A DNA stretch of 64,000 nucleotides from CAKUFA01 sp963618735 (GCA_963618735.1 CAVEUM010000011.1:7989-71988), one strand, 5' to 3'; counted from the stretch's first letter, positions 1 to 8,839 are shown. The notes: a model not told the origin generated them from the letters alone. Made by a program: numbers and translations.

Positions 1-6
1 GACACA

Positions 7-801
7 ATGGAGAACATGTTTTCTTTGGAAGGCAAGATTGCTCTGGTAACCGGCGCAAGCTACGGCATTGGCTTCGCTATTGCTACTGGCATGGCCAAGG
101 CTGGCGCAACCATCGTTTTCAACGACATCAATCAGGATCTCGTCAATAAGGGCGTGGCCGCCTATGAAGCTGAAGGTATCAAGGCACACGGCTATGTCTG
201 CGATGTGACCGACGAAGCAGCTGTGACGGCTCTCGTTGCGAAGATCGAAGAAGAAGTCGGCGTCATCGACATTCTGGTCAATAACGCTGGCATCATCAAG
301 CGCATTCCTATGTGCGAGATGAGCGCTGCAGACTTCCGCAAGGTCATCGATGTTGACCTGAACGCTCCTTTCATTGTGAGCAAGGCTTGCATTCCTTCCA
401 TGATCAAGAAGGGCCACGGCAAGATCATCAACATCTGCTCCATGATGAGCGAGCTCGGTCGCGAGACCGTCAGCGCCTACGCAGCTGCAAAGGGCGGCCT
501 GAAGATGCTGACCCGCAACATCTGCTCTGAGTATGGCCAGTACAACATCCAGTGCAACGGCATTGGACCTGGCTACATTGCAACGCCCCAGACCGCTCCT
601 CTCCGTGAGAAGCAGGCTGATGGCAGCATGCATCCCTTCGATAGCTTCATCCGCGCCAAGACCCCTGCAAATCGTTGGGGCGAGACCAGCGACCTGGTTG
701 GACCGGCTATCTTCCTGGCCAGCGATGCCAGCAATTTCGTGAATGGTCACGTGCTGTATGTGGATGGCGGCATTCTGGCTTACATCGGCAAGCAGCCCTG
801 A
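7..801 (+). CDS. SDR-family gluconate 5-dehydrogenase-like oxidoreductase
   Basis: A 264-residue classical short-chain dehydrogenase, probably interconverting gluconate and 5-ketogluconate (or a related ketoaldonate) with NAD(P)H in the cytoplasm. Seen: the TGxxxGxG cofactor motif at residues 15-22, NNAG at 92-95 and the catalytic set N119, S145, Y158 and K162. The C-terminal stretch from PGYIATPQ through ASNFVNGH to the final YIGKQP is characteristic of the gluconate 5-dehydrogenase branch. The window edge hides its ribosome binding site; M4 is an alternative start. Related SDRs such as 2-deoxy-D-gluconate 3-dehydrogenase cannot be excluded, and no gluconate kinase or transporter is adjacent in the window. 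Confidence 0.85.
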   Translation: MENMFSLEGKIALVTGASYGIGFAIATGMAKAGATIVFNDINQDLVNKGVAAYEAEGIKAHGYVCDVTDEAAVTALVAKIEEEVGVIDILVNNAGIIKRIPMCEMSAADFRKVIDVDLNAPFIVSKACIPSMIKKGHGKIINICSMMSELGRETVSAYAAAKGGLKMLTRNICSEYGQYNIQCNGIGPGYIATPQTAPLREKQADGSMHPFDSFIRAKTPANRWGETSDLVGPAIFLASDASNFVNGHVLYVDGGILAYIGKQP

Positions 802-870
802 GTAACAAGATAATAAGAGAATGGCGAGATGGCTGATCGAAAGTGCCTCTCACGTTCTCTGAGAGTTTTC

Positions 871-910
871 CAAAGACGCAGAATGGCTGGACGGCTGTTC
901 TGCGTCTTTG
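871..910 (+). terminator. Hairpin after the SDR gene, probable terminator
   Basis: A perfect 13-bp inverted repeat (871-883 with 898-910) around a 14-nt loop lies 70 bases after the SDR stop. It has only a short T run inside its right arm and no following T tract, so termination may be weak. Confidence 0.55.
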
Positions 911-930
911 GCTGAATGACGTACGAAGAC

Positions 931-959
931 TTGACAAGATGTGCGACGTTGCTTATAAT
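931..959 (+). promoter_or_regulatory. Consensus sigma-A promoter
   Basis: TTGACA at 931-936 and TATAAT at 954-959 are separated by 17 bp, a perfect housekeeping promoter upstream of the small membrane protein gene at 991. Confidence 0.9.
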
Positions 960-990
960 TGCGAAGATTCAAAACAAGGAGGTATAGGGT

Positions 991-1296
991 ATGTTTTCTA
1001 ATGTAGGCGGCAAGATCAAGGCGGTAGCAAAGGTTTTCACATGGCTGGGCATTATTCTTTCTGTTGTTCTGGGCATCATGATTGCGGTTACATCCTCGAA
1101 TGTTAACCTGATTGTTAACGATGTTCCTGCAACGGTTGTGCAGTCCACGGGCGTGACGTTTGCCAGCATTTTGAGCGGTGTCCTGGTGGCTGTTGGCGGC
1201 TCGCTGGTTTCCTGGCTGATGTTCATGTGCATGTATGGCTTTGGCACACTGGTTGAAAATAGCGAGGTTTGCGCAAAGAAGCTGTCTGAGAAGTAA
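991..1296 (+). CDS. Small two-helix membrane protein of unknown function
   Basis: A 101-residue protein with two hydrophobic segments (about residues 16-36 and 53-85, the second including a glycine-rich stretch) and a short charged tail ending in KKLSEK. The start is supported by AAGGAGGT at 976-983, and the gene is monocistronic between a consensus promoter and a strong terminator. The perfect promoter suggests high expression. I do not recognise a named family, and neighbours give no functional clue. Confidence 0.75.
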   Translation: MFSNVGGKIKAVAKVFTWLGIILSVVLGIMIAVTSSNVNLIVNDVPATVVQSTGVTFASILSGVLVAVGGSLVSWLMFMCMYGFGTLVENSEVCAKKLSEK

Positions 1297-1312
1297 GATA
1301 CTTTCGGTAGCG

Positions 1313-1349
1313 AAAAAGATCCCTTGCCCGTGCGGCAGGGGATCTTTTT
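1313..1349 (+). terminator. Rho-independent terminator
   Basis: A 16-bp stem (1313-1328 with 1334-1349, one G-U pair) and 5-nt loop end in a TTTTT run, just after the small membrane protein gene. Confidence 0.9.
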
Positions 1350-1451
1350 GTATGCCCATATGTAAAGGAGAAATCTTTATGCAAATAACAAAATCTAGAT
1401 AACGCGCTTTTTCATTTTCGGTGGCAAAAATAAGAATTGGAGGAGAAAAAT

Positions 1452-2096
1452 ATGGGGAAGCTTGCTCATAAGGAAAAACTGTTGGCTCTTTTGCTGGTGG
1501 TGGTTCTGTTGGTAATGACGGGGTGCACCGATAAGGCAAAAGAAGTCGAAGAGCTGATTGATGCAATTGGTTACATTAGTCCATATGATGGTTTTGCTCC
1601 ATTGAAAGAGGAAAAACTTATTAATAAAGCTTACAGTGCATATAATGAACTGTCTGATGGAGAAAAAGCAAAAGTAACAAATGCAGAGACGCTTACACAG
1701 GACAAAAAGCTACTAACACAAGCAAAAGAAATGAAAGAGAAAGGTCAGACGTTTGCTGAAAAATTGTTTGCAGCGTGCGCTACTTACTTTAAAAAATCAA
1801 AAACAATAAAAGTGACTGGTGCTTGGTGTACGTACAGCGCGATAAATTCTTATGAAAGCTGGTATTTTACTTTTGAATTTAGCATAACAAACTCCTTTGG
1901 TAATACAGAAACGGTTTATTATGGTGGCTTTACTAATGAGCTGAGCGACGAAGAGATATCTTCTACGGCAGACAGCCTTGCTTTAGTAGGGTTTGGCTAC
2001 CTCTTTTCTAAAGATGATACAACTGCGATGGATAGCTACGATAGAATCGCTCTGGATGCGGATGCGATTCAGGCCTACTTCCAAACACACCGCTAA
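1452..2096 (+). CDS. AT-rich putative lipoprotein with N-terminal helical module
   Basis: A 214-residue predicted lipoprotein. A basic start and hydrophobic segment lead to VMTGC, a lipobox whose Cys25 would be lipidated for anchoring to the outer face of the membrane. Residues about 30-80, with ELIDAIG and the phrase EKAKVTNAETL, resemble the three-helix modules common in secreted and surface proteins of Gram-positives. The C-terminal half has many aromatic residues and no recognised domain. The ATG at 1452 is chosen over an in-frame TTG at 1437 because GGAGGAG lies six bases before it. The gene is visibly richer in A and T than its neighbours, which suggests recent acquisition. Confidence 0.7.
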   Translation: MGKLAHKEKLLALLLVVVLLVMTGCTDKAKEVEELIDAIGYISPYDGFAPLKEEKLINKAYSAYNELSDGEKAKVTNAETLTQDKKLLTQAKEMKEKGQTFAEKLFAACATYFKKSKTIKVTGAWCTYSAINSYESWYFTFEFSITNSFGNTETVYYGGFTNELSDEEISSTADSLALVGFGYLFSKDDTTAMDSYDRIALDADAIQAYFQTHR

Positions 2097-2110
2097 TGGG
2101 TGAACACAAC

Positions 2111-2147
2111 AAAAGCTCGTCTTCTACGATCAGAAGGCGAGCTTTTT
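2111..2147 (+). terminator. Rho-independent terminator
   Basis: The stem 2111-2125 pairs with 2132-2146 around a 6-nt loop and ends in a T run. It closes the lipoprotein transcript, convergent with the tRNA unit. Confidence 0.85.
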
Positions 2148-2162
2148 CTATGAGAGGAGTAT

Positions 2163-2198
2163 AAGAAAAGCGCCAGCTTCTTGCGAAACCGACGCTTT
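2163..2198 (-). terminator. Terminator of the tRNA-Trp transcript
   Basis: Read on the minus strand, a 14-bp stem (2185-2198 with 2167-2180, several G-U pairs) with a 4-nt loop is followed by TTCTTAT, eight bases past the tRNA 3' end. Confidence 0.75.
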
Positions 2199-2205
2199 GG
2201 TCAAG

Positions 2206-2276
2206 CAGGGGCAGAAGGATTCGAACCCTCAACAAAGGTTTTGGAGACCCACGTGTTACCATTACACCATGCCCCT
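2206..2276 (-). tRNA. tRNA-Trp (anticodon CCA)
   Basis: The minus strand folds into a 71-nt cloverleaf: seven-bp acceptor stem starting AGGGGCA, D stem GTGT/ACAC, anticodon loop CTCCAAA giving anticodon CCA, a four-base variable region, T stem GAGGG/CCTTC with loop TTCGAAT, and discriminator G. The acceptor and anticodon loop match Bacillota tRNA-Trp. The 3' CCA is not encoded. The outermost anticodon-stem pair 27-43 is U-U and the next is G-U, so this stem is weak. The gene has its own promoter and terminator. Confidence 0.93.
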
Positions 2277-2295
2277 ACGTGAACCAACGTCAATT

Positions 2296-2324
2296 ATTAT
2301 AGCATCAATTTGCCCTGTTGTCAA
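2296..2324 (-). promoter_or_regulatory. Consensus promoter of the tRNA-Trp gene
   Basis: On the minus strand TTGACA (2324-2319) and TATAAT (2301-2296) are separated by 17 bp, about 20 bases before the mature tRNA 5' end. Confidence 0.9.
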
Positions 2325-2451
2325 GCATCAATTTTCATTCTGTTTCTTTTTCTTTGAACCTTTTGCCAATCCTGCCGCTTATAGTGGCGCAATGGCTGAA
2401 AATATGGTAAGATATGAGGGAAAAAGTAAAATGGGAAAGGAGGGCGCCAAC

Positions 2452-5400
2452 ATGCGCAAGGTTATGATTTGGATGATGATTCTTTTGCTGTGTTTAGCTG
2501 CGGTGCCTTCCTTTGCAACAGAGGTCGCCAGTGCACCGCTGTCACAGGCGTCTTCCTCACGCAATGGCATGGTGCGGGTTTATCTGTCCAGTCTGGGCAG
2601 TCCTACCACACTGAATGTTACCGTGGCAGGCAATTATACTGCAGACGGATCACAAAATCTTACCCTGACGACGGGGGAAACGATTCGTATTGCTTTTAGT
2701 ACCTCCACAGGAAATATTACGATTACAGCTGGCGGCAGGGAGTATGCCATGGGGCAGCAGGTCACCCTTCGCCGACACGCGACCACAGGCGCCAACGGCA
2801 TCCGCATTGCGCAGGCCAAGAAAAGCGGCAATCTGTACCCGGGCGATCTTCGATTGATTGCGCAAAAGAGCGGCTCTTCGTGGAAATTGTATCCCATTGT
2901 GTATGTGTTCATCGAGGATTACCTTTGCGGCGTTGTGCCGTATGAAATGGGCAATGCTGCACAGATTGAGGCCTTGAAGGCACAGGCAGTCGCTGCCCGT
3001 ACTTACACGCTGAATAAGATGAATCAGCGTGCATCTGGCCTTTATGATGTTGTGGATACCACCAACGATCAGGTATACTATGGTAATTCAGATAGCACTG
3101 CGAACTGCACGGCGGCTGTGCAGGCAACCAAGGGCATTGTGCTCATGAATGGCAACCGCCTTACCAGCACCTGGTACACGGCTTCCAATGGCGGTCAAAC
3201 GGAGTCTGCAAAGAATTGCTGGGGCTCCACGGGGTATGACTATCTGGTGGTGAAGGATGACCCTTTTGATGCAGCAAACAGCCTGTCGACCGTCCGTTCG
3301 TTCACAGTTTATGGCGAGTATGCTTCTGCGGCACAGTCTGCAGCACTGAAGAAGTTGCTGGAGAGCAAGGTGTCATCGGTAATGAAATCGGCCACCATCC
3401 GTCGCATAGAGAGCGTAACGCCGCATACACCGAAGTATGATTCTCCAAGCCGTGTGTATACCAAAATGGACTTTGAACTGATGGTTGTTGTAAACGGCAG
3501 AGAACAATCGCTTACAGTGACTTGTGATATCTTTAAGGAACTGGAAAGCTTGATGGGACTGTCCATCAATGCTTCACAAAACGAACTTTGGTCTGTTTCA
3601 AAAAAGAACGGCGATTTTGTCATTCAATCCAGACGCTATGGCCATGGCGTGGGCATGAGTCAACGCGGTGCGATGCGCATGGGCACATTGGGCTACACCT
3701 ATGACCAGATCCTCGGTTTTTATTATGAGGGCTGCCGCCGCGTGCAGTATACTTTTGTGCGTACGATTCTTTCCGGTGTTGATGATACGACTGTTGAAAC
3801 CGAAGAAACCCCTGCAGAAATTACGCCAGGCAGCAATGCCCAGGCAACGGTGACCCTTCCCGGCGCCAGGAGCACAACGGCACTGCGCAGCGCAAAGCAG
3901 AACGATGCGTCTGTGCTGATGCAGCTAGGCAACGGCACCATGGTGACACCGCTTGCAAAGGAAACAGACTGGACTCTGGTCTGTTTTGGCAGTCTTACAG
4001 GTTATGTGAGAACGGAGACTTTGAAATTTTCGGGCGATGTTCCGTCGTATTCTGAGAAAAGCGTCACAACCGTCACCCAATGGGCTACGGTGAATTGCAA
4101 TGGTACGCTGAACCTTCGCAGCAAGGCATCCTTTGCTGCGGACGTGCTGACCACGATTCCCAATGGTGAAATTCTGGTGGTTTTCGATGTGAGCGGCGGC
4201 TTTGCTCATGTGCAGTATGGCGCTCACACGGGATACGCCTCTACGGATTTCTTGCGCCTGAGCACCTCGTATCCCAGCACAGCAGAGGAAAGCACGTCTG
4301 TTGCCTATACTGCGCAAACAGCTGACTTACATGCCTCGGCGTCTACGACGGGAACAGTGTTGCTGAACCTTGCGCAAGGGACGCAGGTGAACATTCTATC
4401 GGACGATGGCTCGTGGTGTATGGTGCGCGTTCATGAAATGACGGGATATTTGCGCTCTGCTCAGTTGACGAAGCAACAGGCACAGGCAACCCCGACACCA
4501 ACCGTATCTGCAGAAGCAAAAGAGAACATCGTCGAAGCGATTATCTCCGCCACCAGCGAGACGGCCATGGTGTATGATGCACCAGCGGATACAGCAAACA
4601 TCATTAGCGCCATGCTTCGCGGGGAAAGTGTGCGTGTCACCAAGCAGGGGGACACCTGGTGCACCATTCGCTATGGTACACAGGAAGGCTTTATGCATGC
4701 GGCGGACTTGACGTTTGTCACGACCGAATCCGAAACAAAGGTGCTGGGCTATGCACGGGTTGTCACGCCATCTGGCAGTTTGAACATGCGCAGTAAGCCG
4801 AAGGCCGGCAGCGAAATTCTAACCACCATTCCGCGCCTGACACAGGTGACTGTGCTCAATGTACAGGAAAGCTGGGTCTGCGTGCAGTACCTTGGGCTGC
4901 AAGGCTGGGTCATGCGATCTTTCCTGTCCATGGATGCTGCGGAGAACACGCTTGAACCCTCTGCGACCATCGCAGATTCTGACTATGCCTTCGTGAAGAC
5001 ACCCTCTGGCAGCTTGAATCTGCGCGAAAAGGCATCCACAAAATCCAGCGTGTTGGTCACCATACCGCGACTAACGCAATTGCAGGTGACAAACCGCGCG
5101 AATGGCTGGGCACAGGTGACCTATCAGGGAATAACGGGCTGGGTGATGGAAGACTATCTGTCCTTTGAGCAAATCGCAACGCCGACACCTTCTGCCACAG
5201 AAGATATCGCGACATCCACCGACCTGACGCCTACGCCCATGGCTACTGCAACACCTGCAGCAGTGAGCGGAAGCGAGGCCTTTGTCCGAACGGGCGGCGG
5301 TTCGCTGAACCTTCGCAAGCAGGCGCAAAGCGGCAGTGAAATCCTTCTGCGGATTCCGGAGTATGCAGTGGTTCACGTCCTGGCATGGGGAAACACGTGG

Positions 5401-6537
5401 ACATGCATCCAGTATGAAAACGCCATAGGCTATGTACAGACACAATATGTAAGTACCACCTCTAACGGCCAGGAAAATTCCGCCAAAGTGGTGACTCCCT
5501 CTGGTGCACTGAACCTGCGAGGATTGCCATCGACAGGCGGCAAGGTTCTAACACAGATTAACCCAGGGGAAGAAGTGACGGTGCTCCGTGCTGATGCGGA
5601 GTGGTGCAGAATTTCCTATGGCGGCATGGTTGGCTACGTCAGAACAGAGTTTTTGCAATTTCCTTCCGATGCGATCATTACGCCCATGGTGACGGCAACC
5701 ACGGATGCGGCAATAGCTGTTACGCCTTCTCCGGAAGCCGCAGTCACTATTGCACCAACCGCGACTGTGCGGTATGCCAGGGTTACCACACCATCAGGCT
5801 ATCTGAACCTTCGCACAGGTCCGTCAACGAAGAATGGCATCATTGGTCAGCTGAAGCCAGGCACGAGAGTTACTGTTCTTTCTGTGGCAGATGGCTGGGC
5901 ACAAGTGAAGACCGACAGCAAAACAGGATATGTGCAGTCGAAATTCCTTACCGAGGAGACCGATTCGCCTACACCTGCGGCAACATCCACTCCCGCAATA
6001 ACGGAAGAAGAAGGCGACACAGGAGATGTGCGCTATGTCGTCACGTCGATTGAATATCTCAATTTGCGTGCGGCGGAAAGTGACACGGCAAGCGTTCTGG
6101 CGGCAATCCCGAAGGGCTGGCCAGTTCGTGTTTTGGAAGCAGGAAGTACCTGGTGCAAAGTCATCTATGATCATCAAACTGGCTATGTTATGACGAAGTA
6201 CCTGACAGGCTCCGCAGGCAGCCAGGCAACCGCAGCGCCGACCCCGACCATTGCACCAACGACAGAGGCGACCAACGAGCCAACGCAGACGCCTGTCATT
6301 GATATCACGCTGCGTGACGCCCAGGGATGGCAGGCGGCAGTTGCAGGAGATGTAGGAAAAACGGAAATGCGCTCCTGGTGCGCCGAGGAAGCACCAATTG
6401 TAACGGCACTGACAACAACCGATGAACTGACGCTGCTGCGTATGGGCGATGAATGGTGCCTTGTAAGCGCTCATGGCAAGCAGGGCTATGTAGAAACAAC
6501 TGCGCTGGCATTCTGGCAGGAGGTGAACACGCCATGA
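2452..6537 (+). CDS. Secreted SpoIID/LytB-domain protein with about eleven SH3b repeats
   Basis: A 1361-residue exported cell-wall protein. It has a signal peptide (MRKVMIWMMILLLCLAAVPSFA), then a SpoIID/LytB domain with VPYEMG at 162-167 (E165 is the probable catalytic acid of this lytic-transglycosylase family), AQAVAARTYT at 177-186 and GHGVGMSQRGA near 397-407. From about residue 470 to the end I count roughly eleven SH3b repeats of about 60 residues (LNLR near the front, GYV near the back), joined by Thr/Pro linkers such as TPTPTV. It should bind and cleave denuded peptidoglycan glycan strands outside the membrane. Start: AAAGGAGG at 2436-2443; the upstream in-frame extension runs through the tRNA and is not real. 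It overlaps the next gene by ATGA. Confidence 0.9.
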   Translation: MRKVMIWMMILLLCLAAVPSFATEVASAPLSQASSSRNGMVRVYLSSLGSPTTLNVTVAGNYTADGSQNLTLTTGETIRIAFSTSTGNITITAGGREYAMGQQVTLRRHATTGANGIRIAQAKKSGNLYPGDLRLIAQKSGSSWKLYPIVYVFIEDYLCGVVPYEMGNAAQIEALKAQAVAARTYTLNKMNQRASGLYDVVDTTNDQVYYGNSDSTANCTAAVQATKGIVLMNGNRLTSTWYTASNGGQTESAKNCWGSTGYDYLVVKDDPFDAANSLSTVRSFTVYGEYASAAQSAALKKLLESKVSSVMKSATIRRIESVTPHTPKYDSPSRVYTKMDFELMVVVNGREQSLTVTCDIFKELESLMGLSINASQNELWSVSKKNGDFVIQSRRYGHGVGMSQRGAMRMGTLGYTYDQILGFYYEGCRRVQYTFVRTILSGVDDTTVETEETPAEITPGSNAQATVTLPGARSTTALRSAKQNDASVLMQLGNGTMVTPLAKETDWTLVCFGSLTGYVRTETLKFSGDVPSYSEKSVTTVTQWATVNCNGTLNLRSKASFAADVLTTIPNGEILVVFDVSGGFAHVQYGAHTGYASTDFLRLSTSYPSTAEESTSVAYTAQTADLHASASTTGTVLLNLAQGTQVNILSDDGSWCMVRVHEMTGYLRSAQLTKQQAQATPTPTVSAEAKENIVEAIISATSETAMVYDAPADTANIISAMLRGESVRVTKQGDTWCTIRYGTQEGFMHAADLTFVTTESETKVLGYARVVTPSGSLNMRSKPKAGSEILTTIPRLTQVTVLNVQESWVCVQYLGLQGWVMRSFLSMDAAENTLEPSATIADSDYAFVKTPSGSLNLREKASTKSSVLVTIPRLTQLQVTNRANGWAQVTYQGITGWVMEDYLSFEQIATPTPSATEDIATSTDLTPTPMATATPAAVSGSEAFVRTGGGSLNLRKQAQSGSEILLRIPEYAVVHVLAWGNTWTCIQYENAIGYVQTQYVSTTSNGQENSAKVVTPSGALNLRGLPSTGGKVLTQINPGEEVTVLRADAEWCRISYGGMVGYVRTEFLQFPSDAIITPMVTATTDAAIAVTPSPEAAVTIAPTATVRYARVTTPSGYLNLRTGPSTKNGIIGQLKPGTRVTVLSVADGWAQVKTDSKTGYVQSKFLTEETDSPTPAATSTPAITEEEGDTGDVRYVVTSIEYLNLRAAESDTASVLAAIPKGWPVRVLEAGSTWCKVIYDHQTGYVMTKYLTGSAGSQATAAPTPTIAPTTEATNEPTQTPVIDITLRDAQGWQAAVAGDVGKTEMRSWCAEEAPIVTALTTTDELTLLRMGDEWCLVSAHGKQGYVETTALAFWQEVNTP

Positions 6538-7286
6538 CGGAAGTGAAAATACTGCCTGACGAACGAATTGATGAGCTTCAGCTGGCAGGAATGCACATTC
6601 TGCAAAAGAAGCACGGCTTCCGCTTTGGCATGGATGCTGTGCTGCTGGCAGACTTTGCGGGAATTGACGCGAAAGCCTCCGTGGTGGACTTTGGCACCGG
6701 CACTGGCATTTTGCCGATGCTATTGTACGGACGCGGCAAAGGCAAACAGTTCGATGCCTTTGAACTGCAGGCTGATATGGCCGATATGGCAGCACGGTCG
6801 ATGGCGATGAACGACGTGGCAGACATCATTCGCATTCATCATGCGGACGTGATTGATGCCGCGAAGATCATTGCGCCTGGCTCGGTGGACGCGGTGATTT
6901 GCAATCCACCGTATGGCATCAGCGGAAAGACCATCCGCAATCCCAATGATACGCTTTGTGTTGCCAGGCATCAGGGAGAAGAAGGTCTGACGGCGTGGTT
7001 CCGCATGGCGCACCGACTGCTGAAGGGCAAGGGAAGGTTTGCCATGGTATATCCTGCTCCGCAGATGCTCAGAGCTATGGAAGAAATGGAAGCTGCGCAT
7101 CTCGCGCCGAAACGGTTTCGGCTGATTTACCCCAGGGCAGACAAGCCAGCCAATCTGGTATTGATTGAAGCACTGAAGGATGCGCGTCCCATGCTTCATC
7201 CGGAACCGCCGCTGATTGTGTACGAGAAGGACAACACCATGACAGAGGAGCTGCGCCGAATCTATCACCTGGAGGGCTCTTCTTGA
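6534..7286 (+). CDS. tRNA1(Val) A37 N6-methyltransferase family (TrmN6/YabB-like)
   Basis: A 250-residue class I SAM-dependent methyltransferase. Seen: the early FRFGMDAVLLA typical of this family, the SAM loop DFGTGTGILP and the N6-adenine methylase motif NPPY. The family methylates adenosine-37 in tRNA1(Val); direct proof of substrate is not in the sequence. The ATG at 6534 overlaps the previous stop (ATGA) and follows GGAGG about ten bases upstream, so translation is likely coupled with the SpoIID-like gene. Other small N6-methyltransferases acting on RNA are possible. Confidence 0.85.
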   Translation: MTEVKILPDERIDELQLAGMHILQKKHGFRFGMDAVLLADFAGIDAKASVVDFGTGTGILPMLLYGRGKGKQFDAFELQADMADMAARSMAMNDVADIIRIHHADVIDAAKIIAPGSVDAVICNPPYGISGKTIRNPNDTLCVARHQGEEGLTAWFRMAHRLLKGKGRFAMVYPAPQMLRAMEEMEAAHLAPKRFRLIYPRADKPANLVLIEALKDARPMLHPEPPLIVYEKDNTMTEELRRIYHLEGSS

Positions 7287-7311
7287 CATTTCGGCACTGT
7301 GTAAGTACAAT
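7283..7311 (+). promoter_or_regulatory. Promoter of the glycosyltransferase/flippase operon
   Basis: TTGACA at 7283-7288 and TACAAT at 7306-7311 are spaced by 17 bp. The -35 overlaps the stop codon of the methyltransferase gene. Confidence 0.85.
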
Positions 7312-7341
7312 ACTCGGGAAAAGCGACTGTGGAGGCCTATT

Positions 7342-8133
7342 GTGGAGAAACATACCTTTGCGATCTGTGCTTATAAAGAAAGTCCGTATCTGGAGGCGTG
7401 CATTTGCTCTGTTATGCGCCAGAAAGAGGATAGCTGCGTCATTGTCTGCACATCAACGCCCAATAACAGCATACGCACCTTGTGCGAGAAATATCAGCTG
7501 CCCCTGTACATCAATGACGCACCCAGTTCAATCCATGGTGACTGGAATTTTGCAATGGATTGCGCGAAAAGCGAATATGTGACGCTCTGCCATCAGGACG
7601 ATCTTTACGAGATGGACTACGGGAGAAATATGCGTTACGCCATGGAACATGGCGGTTTTGATATTTTCTTTACGGATTATTATGAGCTTCGCGGTGAGGA
7701 GAAAACCACTAAGGGAAAGCTGCTGATGATTAAGCGAATTCTGCAGTGGCCGCTTCGCTTTCATTTTCTGCAGCGCCGCCCATTTGCCAAGCGTTGGAGC
7801 CTTCGGTTCGGCAATGGCATTTGCTGCCCATCCGTGACGTATCATAAGTCGAATTTGCCCATGCCGCTTTTTCAGGCAGGTTTCAAGAGCAATCTGGATT
7901 GGCAGACATGGGAACGGCTGTCCCATGGGAAGGAACGTTTCTGGTATTGTGCCAAGCCGCTTATGTGCCACCGAATTCATGAAGGATCGGAAACGAGCCG
8001 CGTGATTGGCGAATCCCTTCGTTCCGGGGAGGATGAGCAGATGTTTCGTCTGTTCTGGCCGCAGGGTGTTGCGCGTGCATTGACGAAATTTTACAGCACA
8101 AGTGAGAAGAGCAACGACCTTTCCGCAAAATAA
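7342..8133 (+). CDS. Family 2 glycosyltransferase
   Basis: A 263-residue GT-A fold glycosyltransferase, cytoplasmic or peripheral at the membrane. It opens with FAICAYKESPYLEACICSV (the nucleotide-sugar binding start of GT2 enzymes) and has CHQDDLYE as the DXD-like metal/nucleotide motif, with WETWE-like acidic region DWQTWERL later. GTG start at 7342 follows GGAGG at 7331-7335. It is first in a four-gene operon with a second GT2, a DUF2304 protein and a flippase, so it probably builds a lipid-linked glycan. Donor and acceptor are unknown. Confidence 0.85.
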   Translation: MEKHTFAICAYKESPYLEACICSVMRQKEDSCVIVCTSTPNNSIRTLCEKYQLPLYINDAPSSIHGDWNFAMDCAKSEYVTLCHQDDLYEMDYGRNMRYAMEHGGFDIFFTDYYELRGEEKTTKGKLLMIKRILQWPLRFHFLQRRPFAKRWSLRFGNGICCPSVTYHKSNLPMPLFQAGFKSNLDWQTWERLSHGKERFWYCAKPLMCHRIHEGSETSRVIGESLRSGEDEQMFRLFWPQGVARALTKFYSTSEKSNDLSAK

Positions 8134-8144
8134 GGAGCATAGAC

Positions 8145-8837
8145 ATGCGATTGATGCTTTTAATCCCGGCCTACAACGAAGAAGCTAACATTGAGCGGGT
8201 TGTGCGGGAAATTATTGACCACTATCCGCAGTACGATTATGTGGTTGTTAATGATGGCTCCAGGGATCATACCGCCGAAATCTGCCGCAAGAATCACTTT
8301 AACCTGTTAGATTTGCCAGTAAATCTGGGCCTGTCGGGCGCTTTTCAGGCAGGGATGCGCTATGCGTGGGAGCAGGACTATGATGCAGTGCTTCAGTTTG
8401 ACGGCGATGGCCAGCACGATGCGGCATATATCGGAAAAATGGTGGAGCAAATGGAGCAGGGACAGTGCGATATTGTGATTGGCTCACGATTCGTTTCGAA
8501 GCCGAAACCCATGACGAGCCGTATGCTGGGCAGTCGGCTGTTGAGCAATGGCATGTACCTGACCACGGGAAAAAAACTTACCGACCCCACCAGCGGCATG
8601 CGCCTGTACAGTCGTAAAATGGTGCATCAGTTTGCCAGCGGCATGAATTATGGCCCGGAACCTGATACCATTGCCTACCTTATCCGCGGGGGCGCCAAGG
8701 TAGCTGAAGTACAGGTGGAAATGCACGAGCGCGTAGCGGGCACAAGCTATCTGAATCTTTCTCGTTCCGTTCTGTACATGTTGAATATGCTGTGCTCCAT
8801 CTTTGTCTTCCAGTTTGCACGGAAGAAGGAGGGCTGA
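8145..8837 (+). CDS. GT2 polyprenyl-phosphate glycosyltransferase (DPM1-like)
   Basis: A 230-residue enzyme of the dolichol/undecaprenyl-phosphate glycosyltransferase type, which charges a lipid carrier with a sugar. Seen: LLIPAYNEEANIERVV, VVNDGSRDHT, the DXD-like QFDGDGQHD, the GSRF segment, and TDPTSGMRLYS. The C-terminus has one hydrophobic stretch and ends KKEG, without the extra membrane segments of larger homologues. It sits 11 bases after the first glycosyltransferase and directly before a DUF2304 gene, a pairing often seen with this enzyme class. Confidence 0.88.
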   Translation: MRLMLLIPAYNEEANIERVVREIIDHYPQYDYVVVNDGSRDHTAEICRKNHFNLLDLPVNLGLSGAFQAGMRYAWEQDYDAVLQFDGDGQHDAAYIGKMVEQMEQGQCDIVIGSRFVSKPKPMTSRMLGSRLLSNGMYLTTGKKLTDPTSGMRLYSRKMVHQFASGMNYGPEPDTIAYLIRGGAKVAEVQVEMHERVAGTSYLNLSRSVLYMLNMLCSIFVFQFARKKEG

Positions 8838-8839
8838 CA

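Noticed and set aside
2197..2451. N-terminal extension of the SpoIID/SH3b reading frame
   Set aside because: It runs through the tRNA-Trp gene and its promoter on the other strand; the ATG at 2452 has a ribosome binding site and starts a clean signal peptide.
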